A DNA stretch of 26,006 nucleotides from the NCBI GenBank assembly GCA_002404515.1, contig DHJV01000093.1, positions 1 through 26,006 of the forward strand. Direction: 5' to 3'. Below, in pieces: positions 1-7,899 of this stretch (position 1 is the first letter of the stretch; the number at the start of each line of letters is the position of its first letter). The DNA comes from Lachnospiraceae bacterium UBA4711 (GTDB taxonomy: Bacteria > Bacillota > Clostridia > Lachnospirales > Lachnospiraceae). The translations under genes were made by a program, and so were the position numbers. Below the pieces are notes generated by a model. The model did not search any database, had not been told where the DNA came from, and worked only from the letters and a program-made list of their open reading frames with translations.

Positions 1-52
1 CCTTAACTTAATGCCATTGGGCATAAACCGACGCGTTTTGCGGGGGAGAAGA

Positions 53-71
53 ATTGGTTTGTGAAACCAAT
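53..71 (-). terminator. Possible terminator hairpin after the heptad-repeat gene
   Basis: A perfect 8-bp inverted repeat (ATTGGTTT / AAACCAAT) with a 3-nt loop lies 6 bp beyond the stop of the heptad-repeat gene. On the minus strand it is followed by TTCTTCTCC, which is pyrimidine-rich but not a clean T-run. It is therefore a weak terminator candidate. The remaining bases 1-52 hold nothing I can assign; the window edge cuts off any gene further left. Confidence 0.35.
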
Positions 72-76
72 CTATA

Positions 77-2239
77 TTATTCAGCAGATATAGCTGCTGT
101 CTTGATAATGAATTTTGTAACGCCTGCAGTATTGTCTGACTTTCCACCGAAGCTGTCATACTCGGTTGCAGCTTCCATTGCTGCCTGCAGTCTCTCAACA
201 GAATCCTTCACATCGCCATTGTATGCGCTGATCATCTTCTTGATTGCCTCGTTGTTCAAAGTTACAAGGCTCTCATTCAAAGTACCTGCACCTTCTGCTA
301 CCTGCGAAGCACCATCGGCAAGCGTTGACGCACCACTCTTCAACTGTCCGGCGCCACTTGCCAAAGCATTTGCACCATTTACAAGCTGGCTGATACCATT
401 CTTCAGAGCTGGAATTGATCCTGCCAGAGTTGATGTTCCCTGTGCCAGAGCGTTTGCGCCACTTACTAAGCTGTAGCCATTTGCCTGTGTTGCTTCGATC
501 TGGGATGCAATTGTTGCCTTTGCTGTCTCAGCGCCCTGTACAGCTGCCTGACCGGCTGCCTGCGAAGCTGCCTGTGTGGCTGCAGACTTACATGCATCTA
601 CAACGGACTGACCGATGGCTGCCTTGCCGCCTTCTGCAAGAGATGTGGTTGTTTGCTGCGCCATCTGCTTGAATGCGCCCTGTACACTTGCAGCAACTCC
701 TGCTTGCAGTTCTGCATTCTGAAGCGCACCATTATATGCCTGATTAAACGCCGTCTGATAATCCAGATTATATGCCTGCATCAATTTTGGAGCATTCTCC
801 GTAGCATATTCCATCGCTTTGGATGAAAGTGCTGCATTATAAAATGCTGTATATGCGTCAGAATTAATATATGCCTGCGCAATCTGATCCGTTGCATTGT
901 TCATGCTGGTTGTATAATTGCTTACTGCTGAATTGTAAATATAATTGTATGTGTCCGTGCCTGCTGCGAACTGTGCTTCCACGCTTGCAGAAACCTGTGA
1001 AGCTGCCTGCTTTGCGACAGCCGCCTGCTCTTCTTCTGTCATCTTTGTGTTCACGGCTGTATCCAATGTATTGACACCGGCTGCGATTGCCTGTGCACTC
1101 TGGTTGATTACACTGACACCATTTGAAAGATCGCCAGAGGAACTTGACAGGCTTTCCATACCTGCCTTCAGGCTTCCGGCACCGGATGTCAGATCTCCCA
1201 TCTTATCTGCCAATGTTCCTGCACCATCGGATACCTGTGTTGCTCCATCGGAAAGCTCACCAGAGCCATCTGCCAGCTGGTCACCAGCACTGCTCAGGCT
1301 GTCTGTCAGCTTATCGAGGTCCGTCAGATCCACGCCACCGGAGAAGTTCATCTCAGAGCCATTGACAAGCAATGTCACAGTCATATCCAGCGAGAAGTCT
1401 GTCACATCGGCACTCACTTCTACGTATTCCGGAATCTCTGTATCAAGATCTGCGGCTGCATCCTTTACTCCATCATCGAGTCCGGGAATTGCATAACCGA
1501 CAACGATATTGCTCTCGCCCTGTGCAAGGTATTTACCATTTGTAACCTGAATGTTCTTGAAGTTGTCTCCCAGCACCATACCGGATACTGCAACGAATGG
1601 TACGGAGATATCCTCATCCTTGCCATTTACTTCCTTGGTTACTGTTTCGTTGCTTGTATAATCCAGACGAATCTTTACCTTACCACTCTTACCAGCAAGT
1701 TCTTCTGGAGAGATTTCATTTCCATCCAAATAGTAAGTTGCCTTTACAGAGACCGGAAGTTCCTTGTCGGTTGTACCCTGATAGCTGATCTCATTTCCGG
1801 CAGCATCCCATGTAACCTTGTTTCCGTTCTGTGTAAATGTCTCATCGCCCTTGACATTGACGATATCCTTCAGATCTGTCGTATCTTCGATCTTGTCACT
1901 CTTGTCACGGTTCTTCAATGTCTCATTGACCAGAATGTTATCGACGTCACCGTTTGCCTTTGCAAATACATAGACTGTCTCGTCCTTGTCGACATCCTTC
2001 TCTGTCATATTTACATTGTCTGCAAGCGTATCTGCCAGTTCATCCGTATTCATCACTGTTGTTGCGTCGGTATCGCTTGCCTTATCATCTCCGGCAAGGT
2101 ATTCCTTGTCATACTTTGTCACATCTGTACTGCCTGTGATTCCGGCTACGCAGGAAGCCACTGCCAGCGAAACAGCTCCGGCAGAACCTGCGATATACTT
2201 TGTCGTTTTCTTCCATTCTTTCTTATTTAAACGCTTCAT
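77..2239 (-). CDS. Leu-Gly heptad-repeat surface/membrane protein (YhgE/Pip-like partner of a MMPL exporter)
   Basis: 720-residue protein. The ATG at 2239 is chosen because AAAGGAG sits 8 nt upstream. A longer frame starting at 2269 would translate through that ribosome binding site. The N-terminus is basic (KRLNKKEWKK) and followed by one hydrophobic segment at about residues 19-38, a signal anchor or signal peptide. A folded region of about 270 residues follows. Then come two blocks of L-x-x-G type heptads (such as LADGSGELSDGATQVSDGAG and LASGAGQLKSGASTLADGA), separated by an Ala/Gln-rich helical insert of about 190 residues. Heptad proteins of this kind, related to the YhgE/Pip extracellular region, are often encoded next to MMPL transporters in Firmicutes. 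Here the gene follows the MMPL gene by 35 bp and is probably co-transcribed. No C-terminal membrane helix is visible, unlike full YhgE. The exact role is unknown; an extracellular scaffold or export-accessory function is inference. Confidence 0.8.
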   Translation of the reverse strand: MKRLNKKEWKKTTKYIAGSAGAVSLAVASCVAGITGSTDVTKYDKEYLAGDDKASDTDATTVMNTDELADTLADNVNMTEKDVDKDETVYVFAKANGDVDNILVNETLKNRDKSDKIEDTTDLKDIVNVKGDETFTQNGNKVTWDAAGNEISYQGTTDKELPVSVKATYYLDGNEISPEELAGKSGKVKIRLDYTSNETVTKEVNGKDEDISVPFVAVSGMVLGDNFKNIQVTNGKYLAQGESNIVVGYAIPGLDDGVKDAAADLDTEIPEYVEVSADVTDFSLDMTVTLLVNGSEMNFSGGVDLTDLDKLTDSLSSAGDQLADGSGELSDGATQVSDGAGTLADKMGDLTSGAGSLKAGMESLSSSSGDLSNGVSVINQSAQAIAAGVNTLDTAVNTKMTEEEQAAVAKQAASQVSASVEAQFAAGTDTYNYIYNSAVSNYTTSMNNATDQIAQAYINSDAYTAFYNAALSSKAMEYATENAPKLMQAYNLDYQTAFNQAYNGALQNAELQAGVAASVQGAFKQMAQQTTTSLAEGGKAAIGQSVVDACKSAATQAASQAAGQAAVQGAETAKATIASQIEATQANGYSLVSGANALAQGTSTLAGSIPALKNGISQLVNGANALASGAGQLKSGASTLADGASQVAEGAGTLNESLVTLNNEAIKKMISAYNGDVKDSVERLQAAMEAATEYDSFGGKSDNTAGVTKFIIKTAAISAE

Positions 2240-2274
2240 AACGTATTCTCCTTTCGAAATGCTTTCCAACCTGA

Positions 2275-4365
2275 TTACTGTTCGCTCTGTTTTTCTTTAT
2301 TACGAAAGCCTGCGCTTGTATGAATGATGACCTTATCGAAGATCATAAACATTGTTGGCAGTAACAGAATAACAACTACCATACTGATCAATGCACCACG
2401 TGCCATCAATGTACACAGGGAGCTGATCATATCAATGTTTGAATAAAGTCCAACACCAAATGTCGCTGCGAAGAAGCTTAACGCACTGACGACAATCGAC
2501 TGTACAGAACCCTGCATTGCCTCGATTACCGCTTCCTTCTTCTCTGCGCCGTGATATCTCGCACGCTTGTATTTGTTTGTCATCAGGATCGCATAATCAA
2601 CGGTCGCACCAAGCTGTATCGTTCCGATTACGATTGATGCGATAAACGGAAGCGTCGTCTTGGTATAAGTCGGAATACCCATGTTGATGAAAATCGCAAA
2701 CTCGATAACGGATACCAATATAATTGGAAGCGTAATGGACTTAAATACAAGTGCAATGATAATAAAGATAACACCAATGGATACCGCACTAACCATCTTG
2801 AAGTCCTGATCGGTAATATCGATCAGATCCTTTGTACAAGGTGCTTCACCGATCAGCATACCGGTATCGTCATATTCCTTTACAATCTTCTTTAATGCAT
2901 CACACTGTGCATTGACCTCATCCGAAGCAACTGCATACTCGGACATGATCAGCATCATCTTATAGTCGCCACTCTCAAATACATCTACAATGTCACTTGG
3001 AAGCATGGACTTTGGAATTGTCGTTCCGATCACGCTGTCCAGACTCAGTACCGCATTGACACCATCGACCTGTTCCATCTCTTTTGTCATCTTCACAACA
3101 TCTTTGCTTGAAGTGTCCTTATTTAAAAGTACCATGTGAGTTGCTCCCATATGATACTGTTCTTCCAGTTTGTCGTTCGCTGTGATACTTTCCAGGCTCT
3201 TCGGCAGCGTACCAGCCAGATCATAATAGACTGTATTGTGTGTATATCCGTAGATTGCTGGTCCAATCAGAATAAAGAACAGGATAATAAATATGTAGAA
3301 ATGATTTACTACCCATTTTGATATTCTGGACAGATCCGGCAAAATAACCTTATGCTTTGTCTTCTCGATTGCCTTGTCGAAGATCAAAATCATAGATGGT
3401 AATACCGTTACACAACAGATAACTCCGAATACAACACCCTTTGCCATAACCACACCAAGGTCCATACCAAGTGTGAAGCTCATAAAGCAAAGTGCGATAA
3501 ATCCGGCTACGGTCGTGATGGAACTACCAACGACAGATGAAATCGTGTTGGAGATCGCATGTGCCATCGCACGATTCTTATCACCCGGATATACCTGCTG
3601 CTTCTCTTCGTAGCTGTGCCACAGGAAGATCGAATAATCCATCGTAACACCTAACTGCAGAACCGCCGCCAGTGCCTGCGTCACGTAAGAGATCTCACCT
3701 TTGAACACGTTCGATCCTAAGTTATAAACAATCGCCATACCTATACTCAACAGGAAGAAAACCGGGATGATAGCGGAATCCATCGCAAGCGCCAGAACGA
3801 TCGTCGAAAGAATAACCGCAATCAATACATAGATCGGTGTTTCTTTGTTGGAGAGGTTCTTTGTATCTGTAACGACTGCAGACATACCGGAAAGGAAGCA
3901 CTGCTTGTTCATAACCTTACGCAGGTTCTCGATGGCTTCCATTGTCTCATCTGCAGAAATGGAATTCGGATACAGGACAAACATAATTGTCGAATCCGCA
4001 TCCTTGTTTACAAATACATCCTTGATGCTGTCCGGAAGTAAATCGATCGGAACGGACAGATCCATGAAGGAGTCATACCATAAAACGTCCTTGACGCCCT
4101 CAACCTTACACATTTCCTTACGCATAGCAGATATGTCTTTTTCCGACATACCTTCTACCACGCACATGGAAAATGCACCGGTACCAAATTCGTCCACCAT
4201 AATTTCCTGACCTTTCATCGTCTCGATGTCATCCGGAAGATAATTTAAAATGTCGTAGTTTACACGAGTGTGAAAATACCCAAACGCTGACGGAATCAGC
4301 AGCAGGACTGCTATCACCAGAATCAGCACTTTGTGTTTCACTACCCATTTGCCAAAATGAATCAC
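2275..4365 (-). CDS. MMPL/RND-family membrane exporter
   Basis: 696 residues, with the internal duplication typical of MMPL proteins. Each half has one helix (first at about residues 12-31), an extracytoplasmic domain of about 130 residues, then a bundle of about five helices, giving roughly 12 helices in total. Conserved-type segments such as LQLGVTMDYSIFLWHSYEE and IQLGATVDYAILMTNKYK are the paired TM4-type motifs with an Asp in the membrane (the D-Y dyad of the proton relay). The start is GTG at 4365, supported by AAAGGTGG 7 nt upstream. An out-of-frame ATG at 4372 is not used. MMPL proteins export lipids or hydrophobic compounds using the proton gradient; the substrate here is unknown. 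Context (TetR upstream, heptad-repeat partner downstream) suggests a regulated efflux or envelope-lipid export operon. Confidence 0.9.
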   Translation of the reverse strand: MIHFGKWVVKHKVLILVIAVLLLIPSAFGYFHTRVNYDILNYLPDDIETMKGQEIMVDEFGTGAFSMCVVEGMSEKDISAMRKEMCKVEGVKDVLWYDSFMDLSVPIDLLPDSIKDVFVNKDADSTIMFVLYPNSISADETMEAIENLRKVMNKQCFLSGMSAVVTDTKNLSNKETPIYVLIAVILSTIVLALAMDSAIIPVFFLLSIGMAIVYNLGSNVFKGEISYVTQALAAVLQLGVTMDYSIFLWHSYEEKQQVYPGDKNRAMAHAISNTISSVVGSSITTVAGFIALCFMSFTLGMDLGVVMAKGVVFGVICCVTVLPSMILIFDKAIEKTKHKVILPDLSRISKWVVNHFYIFIILFFILIGPAIYGYTHNTVYYDLAGTLPKSLESITANDKLEEQYHMGATHMVLLNKDTSSKDVVKMTKEMEQVDGVNAVLSLDSVIGTTIPKSMLPSDIVDVFESGDYKMMLIMSEYAVASDEVNAQCDALKKIVKEYDDTGMLIGEAPCTKDLIDITDQDFKMVSAVSIGVIFIIIALVFKSITLPIILVSVIEFAIFINMGIPTYTKTTLPFIASIVIGTIQLGATVDYAILMTNKYKRARYHGAEKKEAVIEAMQGSVQSIVVSALSFFAATFGVGLYSNIDMISSLCTLMARGALISMVVVILLLPTMFMIFDKVIIHTSAGFRNKEKQSEQ

Positions 4366-4418
4366 GAGTCATCCACCTTTCTTTCTTCTTTTTATTCTCT
4401 CATCTTCATTGCACCCCT

Positions 4419-4447
4419 ATAATAAAAAAAGGATTGAATATATTGAA
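4419..4447 (-). promoter_or_regulatory. Candidate promoter of the MMPL operon, overlapping a palindrome
   Basis: On the minus strand TTCAAT is followed after exactly 17 nt by TATTAT, giving a plausible sigma-A promoter about 50 bp upstream of the MMPL start. The -35 lies inside the 27-bp palindrome at 4431-4457, so a protein bound to the palindrome would block the promoter. The neighbouring TetR protein is the obvious candidate. This is inferred from position only, and the -35 is weak. Confidence 0.4.
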
Positions 4448-4457
4448 TATTCAATCC
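4424..4457 (-). terminator. 11-bp palindrome plus T-run: tetR terminator and/or TetR operator
   Basis: GGATTGAATAT and its exact complement ATATTCAATCC are separated by 5 nt (4431-4457). Transcribed on the minus strand, the hairpin is followed by seven T (4430-4424), which fits an intrinsic terminator for the tetR transcript. The stem is AT-rich. Because it also covers the candidate -35 of the MMPL operon, it may serve as the TetR operator instead or as well. Confidence 0.55.
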
Positions 4458-4477
4458 GGATAGTTTGTTTGTGCTTT

Positions 4478-4534
4478 CTATACATAAGTCGGAATGTGTT
4501 CATTTTGCTATACATTTATATTTTTTATGTATAG
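4478..4534. repeat. Short repeat CTATACAT in direct and inverted orientation
   Basis: CTATACAT occurs at 4478-4485 and 4508-4515 and, inverted (ATGTATAG), at 4527-4534, immediately after the tetR stop. The outer pair extends to 10 bp (CTATACATAA / TTATGTATAG). The inner pair could form an 8-bp stem with an 11-nt loop. It may be a regulatory-protein site or a 3' hairpin of tetR; the function is not evident. Confidence 0.4.
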
Positions 4535-4535
4535 G

Positions 4536-5108
4536 CTATACTAACTCATTTAATACATCCATCATGGAAGACTTTGTCAGATACTTGTAAACCTCTGACA
4601 AATCCTTCGGCGAGATCATATAATCACGCTTGATCCACGCAATCGCAACATAACACATCGAGTTCGCATAGTATTCTGCAATGATCTGACGGTCAAGCCA
4701 TGCATATTTGTGGCTTTTGCCCTGTTTCTTCTGATCGATGATTTCTAACAAAAGCTTTGACACCTCGCTTCGCGCAATACTCTCAAACGAGTTCTGTCCA
4801 TCGATACATACCGCACGCTCATAAAACGCACGCTCATTCTGCATACTCGAAAAGAGCAGTGTCAGGCCCTCCTGTATCATATCGTTCAACAAGAGTGGCT
4901 TGATCGGTTCAAGCAGATCATGCCGTACAATGTATTCAAGCAACGCATATTTGTCTGCGAAATGGTTGTAAAATGTCGGTCGGATCACACCCGCCTTGTC
5001 TGTGATATCTTTGATCGTAATCTTCTCCATCGGCACCTTGCACAAAAGCTCCTTGAAGCTTGTCGCAAGCAAGTCGTCCGTATTTCCTTTTTTTCCTCTT
5101 TGCTGCAT
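4536..5108 (-). CDS. TetR/AcrR-family transcriptional regulator
   Basis: 190 residues. The N-terminal TetR helix-turn-helix is at about residues 25-55 (KITIKDITDKAGVIRPTFYN, then HFADKYALL), with the canonical T-x-x-x-I-A/T-x-x-A-G-V-x-x-x-T-F/Y-Y-x-H-F pattern. The C-terminal part is helical and resembles the TetR_C_7/DhaS-like ligand or dimer domain. AAGGA about 8 nt before the ATG supports the start. The gene lies 22 bp after cardiolipin synthase and is probably in the same transcript. It sits directly upstream of the MMPL/heptad-repeat operon, which it most likely represses, as is usual for TetR next to an exporter. The inducer is unknown. Confidence 0.9.
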   Translation of the reverse strand: MQQRGKKGNTDDLLATSFKELLCKVPMEKITIKDITDKAGVIRPTFYNHFADKYALLEYIVRHDLLEPIKPLLLNDMIQEGLTLLFSSMQNERAFYERAVCIDGQNSFESIARSEVSKLLLEIIDQKKQGKSHKYAWLDRQIIAEYYANSMCYVAIAWIKRDYMISPKDLSEVYKYLTKSSMMDVLNELV

Positions 5109-5130
5109 ATCGTTCCTTCTTTCTTCACAG

Positions 5131-6753
5131 CTACATCAACGGGGCTACTAACCGGAGCAGGCTCTGTCCGAACAACTTCAGGCGGCTCGTCTCACGGATC
5201 TTCTCTTTTGTCACTTCATCACACTTTGCCAGCGTGTCCATATAATCTTCCTTAATCTCATAAATCGAACTGCAGTTAAACATCCATACACCACACTCAA
5301 AATGCAGATACAGACTCCGATAATCGAAGTTGATCGTACCGACCGTTGCCACCTTGTCATCTACAACAACAGTCTTTGCATGAATAAAGCCCGGCGTATA
5401 TTGGAAGATGCGCACGCCTGCTTCGATCAACTGGTAGTAATACGACTGGGTAACTAAGTACACAAGCTTCTTATCCGGGATACCCGGTGTAATAATGCGC
5501 ACATCAATTCCGCTTTTCGCTGCCAGCGTCAGTGCGGTTACCATCTCGTTATCAATAATCAGATATGGTGTTGTGATATAAACATAATGCTTTGCCTTGT
5601 TGATCATATTCAGATAGATATTCTCGCCGACAATCTCATTATCCACCGGTGTATCACCATACGGCTGAATGTATCCGTCTGAGAAGAATGCCATATCCTG
5701 ATATTTTTCCGGTGAATACGATGAATAATCATCCTTCTCTCCGGTCAGCATGAGCCACGTCTGTAAAAACATCAGAGTCAGGTTCCAGACCGCCTCGCCC
5801 TTCAGCATGATACCGGTATCCTTCCAATGTCCAAACCGTGACTTCTTATTGATATATTCATCTGCCAGATTGATGCCGCCGGTAAATCCTACACAGCCAT
5901 CAATGACCGTGATTTTCCGGTGGTCACGGTTATTCTGCCGCAGGTTAAAAAATGGTCCGATCGGGTTAAAGGCTGCGACCTTGATCCCCTTCTCCTTCAT
6001 ATCCTTGATAAACCGGGACGGAATCCACATAGAACAGCCAAAATCATCATAGATCAGGCGAACATCGACGCCCTCTTTTGCTTTCCGCTCCATAATCTCT
6101 AAGATCGTATCCCACATCTCACCCTGCTTGATGATGAAATACTCCATAAATATAAAATGCTTTGCATTGTTTAATTCTTCCACAAGCTTCGCAAAATTAT
6201 CCTCACCAAGCGGGAAATAACGAACTGCCGTGTTCTTATACACCGGATAGCCTGCGGTCTTTGAGATATACGTTGACTGCACACTCGCACTCTGGCTCAG
6301 CTTCCGGATCTCCCTCTGCCGGCTCTTATCGCTCGGCATATATTGGAATGTATCGAGATGATTCTTCTGTGCATCCCGGATGAATTTCATACGTGTCCGG
6401 TTACCGGCAATTGCAATATACAGCACGCCGCCTAAGATCGGCGTTACCATCATAAGCAGAATCCATGTCAGCTTATACGCGGGGTTTTCCGGTTTATTTA
6501 CGATATATAATACAACCGTTGCTGAAATCAACAGTGCCAGCGTCTTCCAGTAGAACATGTAATTCTTGGCAATTCCATACAGAAATACCCAGAAAAAAAT
6601 CTGCAGGATCAACGTAAATACAACAATCGCAATCTTCGTAATATAAATGGATTTCGATTTGTTCTGTCGTCCATATCGCGGTTTGTCATGTCCATGTTCA
6701 TGTCCGCCATGCGTCGTTTCCTGAACTATCTCCTGTTCTTTTTTCTGTTCCAT
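5131..6753 (-). CDS. cls: Cardiolipin synthase (phospholipase D superfamily)
   Basis: 540 residues from the ATG at 6753. Cardiolipin synthase joins two phosphatidylglycerol molecules to cardiolipin and glycerol at the cytoplasmic membrane. Hydrophobic helices lie at about residues 37-62, 69-85 and 96-116. Two HKD motifs follow: HRKITVIDGCVGFTGGIN near residue 278 and HAKTVVVDDKVATVGTINFD near residue 458. The layout and length match bacterial Cls. A His-rich tract (HGGHEHGHD) precedes the first helix, which is unusual. Start choice is uncertain: the ATG at 6753 has AGGAG but at 12 nt, while a TTG at 6774 has AAGGA at 9 nt and would add 7 residues. It lies 110 bp after the methyltransferase gene and 22 bp before tetR. 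Confidence 0.92.
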   Translation of the reverse strand: MEQKKEQEIVQETTHGGHEHGHDKPRYGRQNKSKSIYITKIAIVVFTLILQIFFWVFLYGIAKNYMFYWKTLALLISATVVLYIVNKPENPAYKLTWILLMMVTPILGGVLYIAIAGNRTRMKFIRDAQKNHLDTFQYMPSDKSRQREIRKLSQSASVQSTYISKTAGYPVYKNTAVRYFPLGEDNFAKLVEELNNAKHFIFMEYFIIKQGEMWDTILEIMERKAKEGVDVRLIYDDFGCSMWIPSRFIKDMKEKGIKVAAFNPIGPFFNLRQNNRDHRKITVIDGCVGFTGGINLADEYINKKSRFGHWKDTGIMLKGEAVWNLTLMFLQTWLMLTGEKDDYSSYSPEKYQDMAFFSDGYIQPYGDTPVDNEIVGENIYLNMINKAKHYVYITTPYLIIDNEMVTALTLAAKSGIDVRIITPGIPDKKLVYLVTQSYYYQLIEAGVRIFQYTPGFIHAKTVVVDDKVATVGTINFDYRSLYLHFECGVWMFNCSSIYEIKEDYMDTLAKCDEVTKEKIRETSRLKLFGQSLLRLVAPLM

Positions 6754-6863
6754 TGTCTTCTCTGTCTCCTGCAATCTGTCTTTTCCTTCTTTCCCTATCT
6801 ACAACATAGTATATGTTTATCCATCGCTGCCATGATCGAATGATTGCATTCATCACAGCACTG

Positions 6864-7727
6864 CTATTCCGCACTCCAGCGTCCGGATGCACCACAAGGA
6901 AGTATCAGTCCTGTCTCTTTCACCGGAAGTCCGATCTCCTGCGACTCCACATGTCCGCCGAATTTCTTCTCAACCTCCGTCGAAATCATGTAGGTAAGCA
7001 CCGCCGGAGCCAGTCCGGTAGTATACGAATTCACTAAGAAGAATAACGGATCATCCGACAAAAGCCGGCTTGCCAGCGCGATAAACGGATGGATTTTCTC
7101 CTCCAGCTTCCAAATCTCCCCCTTTGGTCCTCTGCCATACGATGGCGGATCCATGATGATACCATCATAATGATTGCCACGGCGGATTTCACGCTCCACG
7201 AACTTCACGCAATCATCGACCAACCAGCGGATTGGTGCATCTTCGAGTCCGGATGCCACCGCATTTTCCTTGCCCCATGTCACCATGCCCTTTGATGCAT
7301 CGACATGTGTGACCTTGGCGCCTGCCTTTGCAGCTGCCAGTGTGGCACCACCGGTATATGCAAACAGATTGAGCACTTTGATCTCTCGGTTCGCATTCCG
7401 TATTTTCTCACTGAACCAGTCCCAGTTCACCGCCTGCTCCGGAAAAAGTCCGGTATGCTTAAATGTAAATGGTTTCAGATGAAACGTCAGATCCTTGTAA
7501 TGGATGCTCCACTGCTTCGGCAGATCGAAGAATTCCCATTCTCCACCGCCTTTGTTGCTACGATGATAATGTCCATTCAGCTTCTTCCAAGCAGGATTCT
7601 TTCTCGGAAGATCCCACAGCACCTGCGGATCCGGCCGGAGCAAAATATAATCGCCCCATCGTTCCAGTTTTTCTCCCTTGGAACAATCTATAATCTCATA
7701 TTCTTTCCACTGATCGGCTACCCACAT
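6864..7727 (-). CDS. Class I SAM-dependent methyltransferase, RlmI/RlmK-like
   Basis: 287 residues. The SAM-binding motif I is LNLFAYTGGATLAAAKAGA at about residues 119-137, followed by an acidic motif II (VDASKGM). The catalytic-type motif is MDPPSYGRGPKGEIWK at about 192-207. This DPPxF/Y signature and the overall layout match COG1092 enzymes that make 5-methylcytosine in 23S rRNA (RlmI type). The N-terminal part is short and lacks an obvious PUA domain, so the precise substrate is uncertain. The start ATG at 7727 has AAAGGGA about 10 nt upstream. A good promoter lies at 7787-7815. The downstream cardiolipin synthase may be read from the same transcript. Confidence 0.82.
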   Translation of the reverse strand: MWVADQWKEYEIIDCSKGEKLERWGDYILLRPDPQVLWDLPRKNPAWKKLNGHYHRSNKGGGEWEFFDLPKQWSIHYKDLTFHLKPFTFKHTGLFPEQAVNWDWFSEKIRNANREIKVLNLFAYTGGATLAAAKAGAKVTHVDASKGMVTWGKENAVASGLEDAPIRWLVDDCVKFVEREIRRGNHYDGIIMDPPSYGRGPKGEIWKLEEKIHPFIALASRLLSDDPLFFLVNSYTTGLAPAVLTYMISTEVEKKFGGHVESQEIGLPVKETGLILPCGASGRWSAE

Positions 7728-7786
7728 ATACTTTTAGTCCCTTTCGTCTATTTTCTTATACATTGCGTCCTGATTTTATACAAGCA

Positions 7787-7815
7787 ATACTAACACACCC
7801 AACTTTCCTGTGCAA
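7787..7815 (-). promoter_or_regulatory. Promoter of the methyltransferase gene
   Basis: TTGCAC is followed by 17 nt and TAGTAT on the minus strand, about 60 bp upstream of the start codon. A second possible -10 (TATAAA) lies about 15 nt further downstream. Confidence 0.5.
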
Positions 7816-7850
7816 GAATGAAAGTCCTGTTTTTATCATGAAATACGGAT

Positions 7851-7890
7851 AAAAAAAGACAGTTTGCACATTTTGTACATGCAAACTGTC
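7851..7890 (-). terminator. Intrinsic terminator of the kinase-citrate synthase operon
   Basis: A perfect 11-bp stem GACAGTTTGCA / TGCAAACTGTC with an 11-nt loop is followed on the minus strand by seven T. It lies 9 bp after the citrate synthase stop. Confidence 0.9.
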
Positions 7891-7899
7891 GTAATGTTC

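Noticed and set aside
7..93. Open plus-strand stretch reading LNAIGHKPTRFAGEKNWFVK
   Set aside because: It looks protein-like but has no start codon or ribosome binding site and runs into the 3' end of the opposite heptad-repeat gene. It could be the tail of something outside the window, but this cannot be supported.
54..476. 140-codon plus-strand frame
   Set aside because: It lies antisense to the repetitive heptad-repeat gene; its low-complexity translation is a shadow of that gene.
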